Shown here: positions 1 through 8,185 of the stretch, one piece after another
How positions within the stretch are numbered: position 1 is the stretch's first letter
How the letters are laid out: each line of letters starts with the position of its first letter
Assembly (NCBI GenBank): GCA_965215945.1
Contig: CBDCFC010000006.1
Location: 1 to 17,721 of the forward strand
Reading direction: 5' to 3'
DNA: 17,721 nucleotides
Source: JAHEKD01 sp965215945
GTDB lineage: Bacteria; Pseudomonadota; Gammaproteobacteria; Arenicellales; JAHEKD01
Notes under the pieces: generated by a model
What the model was told of the DNA's origin: nothing
The model's database searches: none
The model's input: only the letters and a program-made list of their open reading frames with translations
Program-made: the position numbers and the translations under genes

Positions 1-223
1 CTTCTTCGCAAACTGTGTGTAATTTATTCTGGCGAAGAATTTTCTTTAAGCGCTGAACTTCGGCTGTACCTGAAAACTGTGCGCGAATCCACTTGGGTTT
101 CCGAAGTCGGGTTTGTGAAGTTGTTGGTGCAATTTTAATCGGAATCTTAGCAACCTTGTCCTCACCGCGAAATTTTGTTCCATACACGATGGGTCGTTTA
201 CGTTTTGTGTTGGGTTCACTCAT
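1..223 (-). CDS. lipA: Lipoyl synthase LipA, N-terminal part (cut by the window edge)
   Basis: Radical-SAM enzyme that inserts two sulfur atoms into protein-bound octanoyl groups to make lipoyl groups, for example on GcvH. The 74 visible residues include the family's recognisable N-terminal stretch, KPKWIRAQF (residues 42-50) followed by LKKILRQNKLHTVCEE (59-74). Cys72 is the first cysteine of the auxiliary 4Fe-4S cluster motif; the remaining cysteines and the radical-SAM CxxxCxxC lie beyond the left edge. The start is the ATG at 221-223, which gives the usual length before the KPKW motif; no strong Shine-Dalgarno is seen. The gene begins 21 nt after the gcvP stop on the same strand, so it probably belongs to the gcvTHP operon, a sensible coupling because GcvH needs lipoylation. 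Identification is firm from the conserved N-terminus; the rest of the protein is unseen. Confidence 0.93.
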   Translation of the reverse strand, partial: MSEPNTKRKRPIVYGTKFRGEDKVAKIPIKIAPTTSQTRLRKPKWIRAQFSGTAEVQRLKKILRQNKLHTVCEE

Positions 224-244
224 TGCTTTATGCTATTTTAAAGT

Positions 245-3150
245 TTAGGCTGCTTCTTCCATATAATCTTCCAGCGGTGGACAGGCGCAGACAAGGTTTC
301 TGTCACCATAGACATTGTCTACCCGGGCAACGGGTGGCCAATATTTATATTCCTTGACCCATTCAAGTGGAAAAAAAGCCGTTTCTTTACTATAGGGTTT
401 GTCCAGGTTTCTGCAATTAACAACTCCTCAGTATGTGGTGCGTTAGTTAATACATTATTTTGCGCATCTACTGTGCCTTGTTCTACCTCGGAAATTTCTT
501 TTCTTATGTGGATCATTGCATCACAAAAGCGGTCAAGTTCGGCTTTGTTTTCACTTTCTGTTGGCTCAATCATTAACGTATCAACCACTGGAATGACATC
601 GTTGGTGCATGAAAGCCAAAATCTACTAATCGTTTGGCCACATCGTCTACAGAGATGCCAGTCTTTTCTTTGACTTCTCTAAGGTCAATAATGCACTCAT
701 GAGCAACACGCCCGTTTTGGCCAGAATATAAAACCGGAAAATGAGGGTTAAGGCGTGCCGCAATATAGTTGGCATTCAAAATAGCTTGCTGGGTTGCTTT
801 CTTTAAACCTTCTGCCCCCATTAGTGCTATATATGCCCACGAGATAGGTAATATGCTCGCCGAACTCCACGGTGCGGCTGCAACGGCGCCTACCGATGAG
901 CCGGGTGTAGCATCTGGATTAACCCCTTCGACCACCACGTGATTTGGCAGGAAAGGTGCTAAATGACGACCAACGCCAATTGGTCCCATGCCAGGACCAC
1001 CACCGCCATGAGGGATGCAAAATGTTTTGTGCAGGTTCATATGCATCACATCAGCGCCGAATTGCCCGGTTTACATAAACCGACCATGGCATTCAAATTA
1101 GCACCGTCCATATAAACCTGACCACCGTTATCGTGAATATATTGGCAGATTTCGACAATATCTTGCTCAAACACCCATGAGTAGAAGGATAAGTAATCAT
1201 CAATGCGGCAAGATCATCTTTGTGTTCTTCAGCCTTGGCCTTAAGATCGGCAACATCAACATTGCCGTTATCGTCAGATTTAACCACAACGACTTTAAAA
1301 CCTGCCATGACCGCGCTGGCTGGATTTGTGCCATGAGAGGACTGTGGAATCAAACAAATATTACGATGCTCATCCCCCCGAGTTTCATGATATTTGCGAA
1401 TGCAAAGCAGCCCGGTATATTCACCCTGTGAGCCGGCATTGGGCTGTAATGAAACACGATCAAAACCGGTCAGTTCACAAAGCATATTCTCCAGTTCTTC
1501 GAATAACTGTTGATAGCCTTGGGTTTGATCAAGCGGTGCAAAAGGATGGATAGCGGAAAAATTTCGAAACGTAATTGGAATCATTTCGGTGGTTGCATTG
1601 AGTTTCATCGTGCACGAGCCGAGTGGAATCATCGATCGATCCAGGGCTATGTCTCTATTGGCCAGACGTTTGCAATAACGCAGCATTTCTGTTTCAGAGT
1701 GATACATGTTAAACACTGGATGCGTTAAGAAATCACTCCGGCGCTGGAGATTTTCCGGAATCGATGTAAGCACGACATCATCAAGTTCAGTAATGCTGAT
1801 TTTATTCAATGCCTTGGTGTCAAAAACTTGCCAGAGTGCCTCGATGTTTTTTCGACGAGTAGTCTCATCAAATGCAACTCCCAGGTAATCGCTGTCAATG
1901 ACTCTTAAATTAATTCGTGATTCGCGGGCCTTGGCTGCCAGACGCCAGGCGATTCCAGGTGTATGAACACATAAGGTATCGAAGTGTGTATCGTTGGTTA
2001 CTTCATAGCCGAGTTTTCTCAAACCCTCGGCGACGATACGGGTTTTACGATGAACCCGGCGAGCAATGGTTTTAATGCCATCTGGGCCATGATAACAGGC
2101 GTATAGCGCGGCAATGACCGCCAGCAATACTTGTGCCGTGCAAATGTTACTGGTGGCTTTATCACGCCTTATATGTTGCTCACGAGTTTGCAGCGCCATC
2201 CGCAGGGCAGGTTTGCCTTGGGCATCGACGGAAACCCCGATAATGCGCCCCGGTACAGAACGCTTATACGCTTCACGTGTGGCGAAAAATGCGGCGTGAG
2301 GACCACCGTAACCCATTGGCACACCAAAACGCTGTGAGCTGCCGACCACAATATCAGCTCCCCATTCACCCGGAGGCATCAGCATGGCTAAGGCTAATAA
2401 ATCACTGGCGACGATAACTAGTGATTGTTTCTCATGAGATTGTTCAACGATTTTGGAGAAGTCATCGACTGATCCCCAGGTGTCTGGATATTGAACGATG
2501 ACGGCAAAATAATCCTGTTTTTCAATATCGTTATGCACATCACCAATAACAACATCTACGCCCATTGTATTAGCGCGCGTTTGAATCACGTCGATTGTTT
2601 GTGGGTGGCATCGGTCAGAGACAAAAAAGGTATTCGATTTATTTTTAGCGACCCGTTTAGCCATAGTCATCGCTTCGGCGGCGGCTGTAGCCTCATCCAG
2701 TAATGATGCATTGGCGATTTCCATGCCGGTCATGTCCATCACCATTTGCTGGAAATTCAATAGAATCTCTAGCCGACCTTGGCTGACTTCTGCCTGATAA
2801 GGCGTATAGGCGGTGTACCAGCTTGGGTTTTCCAGGACAACACGTTTGATTACATTTGGAGTCACAGTACCGTAATACCCCATACCAATCATTGAAATGA
2901 AAACTTTGTTGCGATCTTTCATTCTGCGCACATAAGAGATTGTGCGGCGCTCGCTCATTGGTGGATCGATATCGATCTCGTCGGTCAGGCGAATATCGGC
3001 AGGAATCGTTTCGTCAATTAATTGTTCAATCGAAACTACACCGACCGTTTCAAGCATTTGTGTCGTTTCATTAGCATCCGGGCCAATATGGCGCCTGAGA
3101 AAATCCTGGTGCATTTCAAGATCAAACAAACTGGGTCTGGATTCGGACAT
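245..3150 (-). pseudogene. gcvP: Glycine dehydrogenase (P-protein) GcvP, interrupted by four frameshifts
   Basis: PLP-dependent decarboxylase of the glycine cleavage system, which passes the aminomethyl group of glycine to lipoyl-GcvH. The start is the ATG at 3148-3150 (MSESRPSLFDLEMHQDFLRRHIG), preceded by AGGAG five bases upstream. An open frame runs from there to about 1177 and contains GVPMGYGGPHAAFFA and LGSCTMKLNATTEM. Homology then changes frame four times. One base is missing near 1174-1176 (expected THGVFEQDIVEIC), 1064 (expected KPGQFGADVMHMNLHKTF), 590-591 (expected TMSFPVVDTLMIEPTE) and 403-404 (expected TWDKPYSKETAFFPL). The PLP-lysine motif NLHKTF and the glycine-rich HGGGGPGMGP follow the second break. 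The C-terminus ends ...GDRNLVCACPPLEDYMEEAA and the stop is at 245-247. Adding four bases gives 2910 nt and 969 residues, the normal length of single-chain GcvP. Each loss shortens a short G or C run, so base-call or assembly error is likelier than true decay. The reading of the gene is certain; whether it is functional is not. Confidence 0.93.
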
Positions 3151-3155
3151 AGCAG

Positions 3156-3160
3156 CTCCT
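3156..3160 (-). promoter_or_regulatory. Shine-Dalgarno site deciding the gcvP start
   Basis: AGGAG on the minus strand, five bases before the ATG at 3148-3150. It favours this start over in-frame upstream codons that would run into the end of gcvH, and it places gcvP 40 nt after the gcvH stop. Confidence 0.75.
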
Positions 3161-3190
3161 GGAGTGATTAAGGTGGGTTGTAAACTCAGT

Positions 3191-3565
3191 TCAGCCCAAG
3201 GATTCAACATATGCATCGTAGGCGGATTTATCCATCAATCCGTCTAATTCGCCGGCATCGGTAATTTTCATTTTAAAAAACCAGCCGTCACCGGCAGGAT
3301 CTTCATTGACTTTGCCGGGTTCATCATTTAATAATTCATTCACTTCGGTTACGGTACCGCTTGCTGGGCTTTTCAGTTCACCTGCGGCTTTTACAGATTC
3401 AATAACAGCAGACTCATCACCTTTGCTAATCTCTTTACCGACGTCGGGCAATTCAATAAATACAACTTCACCCAGTTGTTCTTGTGCATAATCAGTAATA
3501 CCTACCGTTGCTGATTCGCCGTCAACACTAATCCATTCGTGATCTTGTGTATATTTTGTACTCAT
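3191..3565 (-). CDS. gcvH: Glycine cleavage system H protein
   Basis: Small lipoyl carrier protein that shuttles the aminomethyl intermediate between GcvP, GcvT and lipoamide dehydrogenase in the cytoplasm. At 124 residues it has the usual family length. Its N-terminus YTQDHEWI (5-12) and the lipoylation motif ESVKAAGE are typical; Lys59 is the expected lipoyl attachment residue. GDGWFFKMKI near residues 91-100 matches the conserved C-terminal strand. The start is the ATG at 3563-3565, five bases after the gcvT stop. Its ribosome site (GAGGATAGG on the minus strand) overlaps the end of gcvT, so translation is probably coupled. The gene is intact, unlike downstream gcvP. LipA, encoded further downstream, would complete its cofactor. 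Confidence 0.97.
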   Translation of the reverse strand: MSTKYTQDHEWISVDGESATVGITDYAQEQLGEVVFIELPDVGKEISKGDESAVIESVKAAGELKSPASGTVTEVNELLNDEPGKVNEDPAGDGWFFKMKITDAGELDGLMDKSAYDAYVESLG

Positions 3566-3570
3566 AAAAC

Positions 3571-4689
3571 CTATCCTCGATAATAACGTTGTCTAACAAA
3601 AGGTAATTTGGCAACGTTCAACGGCTGTAATTTGCCTCGAACAACTGCATTTAATTCTGTGCCGATTTCACTATATTCTCGCTTAACATAACCCATCGCA
3701 ACAGGGCCACCAACCGTAGCACCAAAACCACCACTGGTGACTTGGCCAACGATTGTACCATCAGGGCCTTGAATCTCTACACCCTCACGAATAGGTGCCC
3801 GACCTTGAGGTTGTAAACCGACACGTTTTTGTGTGGGTTTGTTTTTAATTTGCTCAAAAATAATGTCTGCCCCTGGGTAACCCCCGGCTCGTTCACCATC
3901 TTGACGGCGAACCTTTGATAATGCCCACAGAAGACTGGCCTCCACTGGGGTGGTCTGCGTGGTCAGATCATGCCCATATAAACATAAGCCTGCCTCAAGT
4001 CTGAGTGAATCACGAGCGCCAAGACCACAAGGCTCAACTTCAGCTTGATCTAATAATAATCCAGCAATTTGCTCTGCTTTGTCTGCAGGCAGAGAAACTT
4101 CAAAACCATCTTCACCTGTATAACCTGATCGTGTGACAAAACAATCGACACCGTCAATTTGTGTTTGAGTCGCAGTCATAAAAACAAGCTTGCTGGCTTC
4201 GGGGGCAAGCCGTTGCATGACTTTACCTGCTTTGGGCCCCTGTAACGCAAGCAAAGCATGGTCAGCCAGCACTTCGATTTCGCATTGGTCTGAAATATTT
4301 TTTTCTAAATGAGCGATATCTTGCTCCTTACAAGCGCCATTGACCACTACAAACAAATGCTCACCTGCGTTGGTAATGATTAAATCATCAAGAATTCCAC
4401 CTTGCTCGTTGGTAAACAATGCATAGCGTTGATGCATAGCGGGCAAATCAATCACATCGACCGGAACCAGACTCTCCAGGGCTTTAGCTGCGTTTTCACC
4501 TTTGAGGCTAATCTGGCCCATATGAGAAACATCAAACAGACTGACCGATTCACGGCAATGTTGATGTTCTTTGATGATGCCGGTTGGATATTGCACAGGC
4601 ATTGAATAACCCGCGAATGGCACCATTTTTCCGCCCAATTCATGATGCAAATCAAAAAGTGGGGTGCGTTTTAAATTTTCGTTACTCAT
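3571..4689 (-). CDS. gcvT: Glycine cleavage system aminomethyltransferase (T protein)
   Basis: Transfers the methylene group from aminomethyl-lipoyl-GcvH to tetrahydrofolate, releasing ammonia and giving 5,10-methylene-THF. The 372 residues match the family length. Recognisable blocks are TPLFDLHHELGGKMVPFAGY at residues 9-28, SLFDVSHMGQ near 50-59, GILDDLIITN near 97-106 (with the folate-site aspartate), SGYTGEDGFEVS in the middle, and the C-terminal barrel segment GQVTSGGFGATVGGPVAMGY. The start is the ATG at 4687-4689, with AAGGAG at good spacing upstream on the minus strand. It is the first gene of the gcvT-gcvH-gcvP-lipA run and diverges from a LysR gene. The roughly 140-nt gap between them holds the only promoter region visible for the operon. 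The untranslated leader seems too short for a glycine riboswitch. Confidence 0.97.
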   Translation of the reverse strand: MSNENLKRTPLFDLHHELGGKMVPFAGYSMPVQYPTGIIKEHQHCRESVSLFDVSHMGQISLKGENAAKALESLVPVDVIDLPAMHQRYALFTNEQGGILDDLIITNAGEHLFVVVNGACKEQDIAHLEKNISDQCEIEVLADHALLALQGPKAGKVMQRLAPEASKLVFMTATQTQIDGVDCFVTRSGYTGEDGFEVSLPADKAEQIAGLLLDQAEVEPCGLGARDSLRLEAGLCLYGHDLTTQTTPVEASLLWALSKVRRQDGERAGGYPGADIIFEQIKNKPTQKRVGLQPQGRAPIREGVEIQGPDGTIVGQVTSGGFGATVGGPVAMGYVKREYSEIGTELNAVVRGKLQPLNVAKLPFVRQRYYRG

Positions 4690-4760
4690 TTTGCTCCTTT
4701 GCTCGTGTGGTGAGGATATCTCAGTCGGGCGCTAATATAAATAAGATTGTCGCATTTGAA

Positions 4761-4783
4761 AAATAAATTGTTTCAATTTATTT
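4761..4783. promoter_or_regulatory. Perfect AT-rich palindrome, candidate LysR operator
   Basis: Two 10-bp arms (4761-4770 AAATAAATTG and 4774-4783 CAATTTATTT) are perfect reverse complements around a TTT spacer. The site lies between the divergent gcvT and LysR genes and just upstream of the LysR -10 box, where LysR-type regulators usually bind to repress themselves and act on the divergent promoter. It does not fit the strict T-N11-A pattern. The role as operator is inferred from symmetry and position. Confidence 0.5.
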
Positions 4784-4801
4784 ATTAATTTTGCTTATAA
4801 T
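4772..4801 (+). promoter_or_regulatory. Probable sigma-70 promoter of the first LysR gene
   Basis: A consensus TATAAT at 4796-4801 has a weak -35 candidate (TTCAAT, 4772-4777) 18 bp upstream, overlapping the palindrome. Transcription would begin near 4808. That argues against the TTG at 4791 and ATG at 4803 as starts and for the ATG at 4833. Confidence 0.5.
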
Positions 4802-4832
4802 AATGCCATTTCAGATTCTTGTTGCCAATCTT

Positions 4833-5747
4833 ATGAAAAATTTACCCACTGAATTACTAAGAACGTTTGTAAATGTCGCTGAGCTTGGCGGGTTTTCTAA
4901 AGCGGGTTCACAGATTGGCCGTTCCCAACCAGCCGTAAGCTTACAAATCAAACGTCTTGAAGAAATACTGGATGCTGAGTTATTGGTTCGTAACGGGCGC
5001 CAGTTAAAAGTGACCGAAAAAGGGGAGATATTGTTAAGCTATGCCCGTCAGATTTTGAAACTCAACGATCAAGCGATTTCGAGTCTTACTCAACCTAAAG
5101 TAACGGGGCATATTCGTTTAGGTATTCCGAATGAATTTGCTATTTCTTTTTTGCCTGATATTTTAGGTAAGTTTTCCAACACCCACCCTGAAATATCCTT
5201 AGAGGTCACTTGTGATCTGACCACAAACTTGATGCAAATGCTGAAAAATAAAAATCTGGACATGATAGTCGCTATTCATAAGCCTGATGATAAATTGCCA
5301 AACAATGCCGAACGCTGGGATGAAGAGTTAGTCTGGGTAGTGGGTGAGGATCAAAGCCTGCAAAATGATGCGCCTTTACCGCTAGTCGTTGCGCCAGAAG
5401 GTTGTGTTTATCGTAATACCATTATTCATACACTCAACAGTCATCACACGCCCTGGAGAATTGTTTATACCAGTACCAGTTATGGTGGAATTCAAGCAGC
5501 GGTAATGGCCGGACTGGGCGTTACGGCGCTGGCACGAAGTACGGTACCTAAAGGCTTAAAAATAATTGAATCGGGCAAGGGTTTTCCACCACTTCCATCG
5601 ACTTTTATATCATTGCAATACACTCGATCTTCAACTTCTGAAGCTTTAAAGCATTTGATTGATTATATGCACAAACAAGTGGATAACAGCAAAACTGTTC
5701 CCAAAGCCCCTGAATTTCTGCAAGTTAATAGCAGATCAATAGCCTAG
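4833..5747 (+). CDS. LysR-type transcriptional regulator (LrhA/HexA-like)
   Basis: Predicted DNA-binding regulator of 304 residues, the standard LysR length. Residues 1-60 form the winged helix-turn-helix (MKNLPTELLRTFVNVAELGG, then SKAGSQIGRSQPAVSLQIKRLE). The rest is a periplasmic-binding-protein-like effector domain, with a PLVVAPEGCVYR segment and a GIQAAVMAGLGVTALARS segment reminiscent of the LrhA/HexA/PecT branch. The ATG at 4833 is chosen because it gives the normal distance to the HTH and lies downstream of a TATAAT box; no clear Shine-Dalgarno is seen at any candidate start. The gene diverges from gcvT, so it could regulate the glycine cleavage operon as GcvA does in E. coli, but its sequence does not look like GcvA. 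Family call is firm; target and effector are unknown. Confidence 0.9.
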   Translation: MKNLPTELLRTFVNVAELGGFSKAGSQIGRSQPAVSLQIKRLEEILDAELLVRNGRQLKVTEKGEILLSYARQILKLNDQAISSLTQPKVTGHIRLGIPNEFAISFLPDILGKFSNTHPEISLEVTCDLTTNLMQMLKNKNLDMIVAIHKPDDKLPNNAERWDEELVWVVGEDQSLQNDAPLPLVVAPEGCVYRNTIIHTLNSHHTPWRIVYTSTSYGGIQAAVMAGLGVTALARSTVPKGLKIIESGKGFPPLPSTFISLQYTRSSTSEALKHLIDYMHKQVDNSKTVPKAPEFLQVNSRSIA

Positions 5748-5748
5748 C

Positions 5749-6654
5749 TCATTTAGTCAAGGCCAATTCAGGCGTGCTTTGAAATTTTTCAACCAAATAA
5801 TCAATAAAGACACGAGTTTTGGCAGACAATCTGCGCGAAGGTGGGTACAAAGCATGAATGAAATAACCCGGTTCGTGATAATCAACCAGAATTTGTTTCA
5901 AACGTCCTGATTTAAGTTCATCATAAACAATAAAGGACAGGGTATAAATAATTCCATGACCTGCGCAGGCGCCAATTTTTAAAATTTCATCATTATTTGA
6001 TTGCAAGCTACCTGATGTTTTGACTTTTTCTAACCCTTGTGGTCCTGCTGCCTGCCAGCGCGGATTTAGATAATGGCTGAATTTTAGGCAATTATGTTTG
6101 TTTAATTCTGATAATGTCTTCGGTTCACCGTGGCACTGTAAATAGTCAGGACTTGCACAAAATATGATATCGACGGGTGCCAATCTGCGCATGAGCAAAC
6201 TTGAGTCAACCGGTTTTGAAATGCGGATCACCACATCGGCACCTTCCTCCATTACATTAACCATTTTGTCAGTTGTGGTCATATTAATCTTGACTTTAGG
6301 ATATAGGCGCATGAATTCACTAATAAATTCACCTAAGTAAAGTGTGCCTAATAAAGTCGGTACGTTGAGATTCAGAGTTCCTTGCAGTTCGTTCTGTTCT
6401 TTGTTAAGTATATTCTCTGTCTCTTCGACTTCGGCCAAAATGTAACGGCAGCGCTCCGCATAGGTACGGCCAGAGTCTGTCAGCGAAACTTTACGGGTTG
6501 TTCGATTAAGTAAGACAACACCCAGGGATTTCTCCAGTTTACTGAGGTGATAACTTACACTGGCTAATGGGATACTCAATTGTTTTGCGGCTTCCGTGAA
6601 ATTTCCAGTATCGACGATTTTTAAAAATATCGTCATTGATTTAAACTTATCCAT
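5749..6654 (-). CDS. LysR-type transcriptional regulator (CrgA-like group)
   Basis: Regulator of 301 residues with an N-terminal HTH (MDKFKSMTIFLKIVDTGNFT, EAAKQLSIPLASVSYHLSKLEK, then LLNRTTRKVSLTDSG) and a LysR substrate-binding domain. The RTTRKVSLT wing and the pattern ADVVIRI...SLLMRRL are typical of the CrgA-like group, many members of which sit next to small redox or oxidoreductase genes. The start is the ATG at 6652-6654; an in-frame TTG at 6661-6663 would add three residues and overlap a palindrome. It diverges from the cytochrome b561/YceI pair, with two palindromes between them, so it probably controls that pair and itself. It converges on the other LysR gene with a single base between stop codons, leaving no room for a terminator. 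Effector unknown. Confidence 0.92.
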   Translation of the reverse strand: MDKFKSMTIFLKIVDTGNFTEAAKQLSIPLASVSYHLSKLEKSLGVVLLNRTTRKVSLTDSGRTYAERCRYILAEVEETENILNKEQNELQGTLNLNVPTLLGTLYLGEFISEFMRLYPKVKINMTTTDKMVNVMEEGADVVIRISKPVDSSLLMRRLAPVDIIFCASPDYLQCHGEPKTLSELNKHNCLKFSHYLNPRWQAAGPQGLEKVKTSGSLQSNNDEILKIGACAGHGIIYTLSFIVYDELKSGRLKQILVDYHEPGYFIHALYPPSRRLSAKTRVFIDYLVEKFQSTPELALTK

Positions 6655-6656
6655 AT

Positions 6657-6697
6657 TATTCAAAAATTTTGAATAGTAAATTTATGAATTTACTATT
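6657..6697. promoter_or_regulatory. Two overlapping perfect palindromes, candidate LysR operators
   Basis: The first palindrome has 9-bp arms (6657-6665 TATTCAAAA and 6667-6675 TTTTGAATA) around a single A. The second has 11-bp arms (6672-6682 AATAGTAAATT and 6687-6697 AATTTACTATT) around TATG. They overlap by four bases and start two bases from the LysR ATG, in the gap between LysR and the divergent cytochrome b561 gene. The symmetry is read directly; a role as recognition and activation sites of the LysR protein is inferred from position. Confidence 0.6.
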
Positions 6698-6791
6698 TAT
6701 CATAATATATGAATAAACTACAATACTAAAAAATAACAAAAATCTAAATAATTTTGAGTTCGAGAGCCGGTGTTACTAACTCGGAGAGTAA

Positions 6792-7355
6792 ATGATCAAG
6801 AATACAAGCCAGGTTTATGGTTGGGTAGCATGCACGTTTCATTGGATCAGTGCTGCGGTCATCATAGGACTGTTTATTCTCGGCTTATGGATGGTAGATT
6901 TGACTTACTATAGTGACTGGTACAAAACCGCTCCAGATATTCACCGCAGCGTCGGTGTGTTGTTGTCACTTTTAGTATTGGCTCGTGTTATTTGGCGTTT
7001 CATGAACCCACAGCCCACACCTCTGCCTACTCATAAAGCCTGGGAAGTTAAAACGGGGCACGTTGTTCACTGGATCTTATATGTTGGCATGTTTGCTATG
7101 TTTATTACCGGGTATTTGATCTCAACGGCAAAGGGACAATCTGTGGATGTATTCAATTGGTTTAGCGTGCCGGCACTAATAACAGGTGATGATTTAGGAA
7201 TAAAAAACCTGGAAGACAAAGTAGGCGAGATTCATGAAATTATTGCTTACATTTTAATCGCGTTTGCATCACTGCATGCTTTAGCCGCTCTAAAGCACCA
7301 TTTTATCGACAAAGATTCAACCTTACTTAGAATGTTGGGTAAATCGTATCATTAA
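6792..7355 (+). CDS. Cytochrome b561-family membrane protein (YceJ-like)
   Basis: Predicted inner-membrane di-heme cytochrome b of 187 residues, expected to move electrons between the quinone pool and a periplasmic or membrane partner. Four hydrophobic helices are visible: about residues 11-35, 52-71, 90-112 and 147-168. His17, His51, His148 and His162 have the spacing expected of the four heme ligands of the CybB/YceJ family. GGAGAG just upstream supports the ATG at 6792. It is followed 20 nt later by a YceI-family gene in the same orientation, the same order as yceJ-yceI in E. coli, and probably forms an operon with it under the divergent LysR. The family is firm; the physiological electron donor and acceptor are not known. 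Confidence 0.93.
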   Translation: MIKNTSQVYGWVACTFHWISAAVIIGLFILGLWMVDLTYYSDWYKTAPDIHRSVGVLLSLLVLARVIWRFMNPQPTPLPTHKAWEVKTGHVVHWILYVGMFAMFITGYLISTAKGQSVDVFNWFSVPALITGDDLGIKNLEDKVGEIHEIIAYILIAFASLHALAALKHHFIDKDSTLLRMLGKSYH

Positions 7356-7375
7356 TTAATTTGAGGATATCAACC

Positions 7376-7960
7376 ATGAAAAAAACTTTGATTTCAACCA
7401 TCGCGGGAATAGTCGCATTGACGAGTGTTACTATTGCGTCAGCAGCAGAATATGTAATTGATACAAAAGGTATGCATGCATTTGTACAATTTCGTGTCAA
7501 ACACTTGGGCTATAGCTGGCTGTATGGGCGGTTTAACAATTTTTCCGGAAATTTTACTTATGATGAAGCTGATGCAGCCGCCAATAAAGTATCAGTGGAA
7601 ATCGATGCTACTTCCTTAGATACAAATCACGCTGAGCGAGACAAGCATCTGCGCTCGTCTGATTTTCTTGATACTGATCAGTTCCCTACGGTGACCTTTG
7701 AAAGCACTTCTTATACACCAACTGGTGACAATACCGCTGACCTTACTGGAAATTTAACCCTGCATGGGGTGACTAAAGAAGTGACCATTAGTGTCGAACA
7801 TATCGGCGGTGGCGATGACCCTTGGGGCGGTTATCGGCAAGGCTTTGAGGGCAGGACGACTATCGAGCCGGGTGATTTCGGCATTGATATGGTCGGACAG
7901 CTTGGCCCTGCAGCAGCAACCGTTGAATTAATGCTAACTGCAGAAGGAGTTCGTCAGTAA
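7376..7960 (+). CDS. yceI: YceI-family periplasmic lipid-binding protein
   Basis: Secreted beta-barrel protein of 194 residues from a family whose structurally known members bind polyisoprenoid-type lipids, possibly quinone-related. An N-terminal signal peptide (MKKTLISTIAGIVALTSVTI) ends at a likely ASA|AE cleavage site after residue 23. The mature part shows typical YceI features: YVIDTKGMHAFVQFRVKHLG at its start, HLRSSDFLDTDQFPTVTFES in the middle, GNLTLHGVTKEVT, and a glycine-rich DPWGGYRQGFEG with FGIDMVG near the end. The start is the ATG at 7376, with GAGGA eight bases upstream; the in-frame TTG at 7361 overlaps that ribosome site and is unlikely. It is paired with the upstream cytochrome b561 gene and followed by a strong terminator. 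Family call is firm; the ligand is unknown. Confidence 0.95.
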   Translation: MKKTLISTIAGIVALTSVTIASAAEYVIDTKGMHAFVQFRVKHLGYSWLYGRFNNFSGNFTYDEADAAANKVSVEIDATSLDTNHAERDKHLRSSDFLDTDQFPTVTFESTSYTPTGDNTADLTGNLTLHGVTKEVTISVEHIGGGDDPWGGYRQGFEGRTTIEPGDFGIDMVGQLGPAAATVELMLTAEGVRQ

Positions 7961-7983
7961 TACTACCCCTAGCTGACGTAACT

Positions 7984-8018
7984 AAAGGGCCAGTTATATA
8001 ACTGGCCTTTTCTTTTTT
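7984..8018 (+). terminator. Rho-independent terminator after the YceI gene
   Basis: Perfect inverted repeat of GGCCAGTTAT (7988-7997) and ATAACTGGCC (7998-8007), flanked by A-rich sequence before and TTTTCTTTTTT after. It lies 24-28 nt past the YceI stop and ends the b561-YceI transcript. The A-tract on the far side could let it act in both directions, but no opposing gene needs it. Confidence 0.9.
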
Positions 8019-8185
8019 ATATTCATAGCTGGTAAAAAACGATAGAATTTCAATTCCCAAAATGTGAGTTAACCTGTGTCTGATTCAAGTATATGTAATC
8101 ATCTGAGCCGGTTAGGTTTTGTGCCAAAGCGGATTCGATTGCCGAAGAGGGCTGTTTCAAATTATTTAAGGAACGTTGATTAATA

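Noticed and set aside
175..357. 60-codon plus-strand frame over the lipA/gcvP junction
   Set aside because: It is antisense to the clear LipA N-terminus and the GcvP C-terminus.
4690..4760. Glycine riboswitch upstream of gcvT
   Set aside because: The leader before gcvT is too short and shows no tandem aptamer-like stems.
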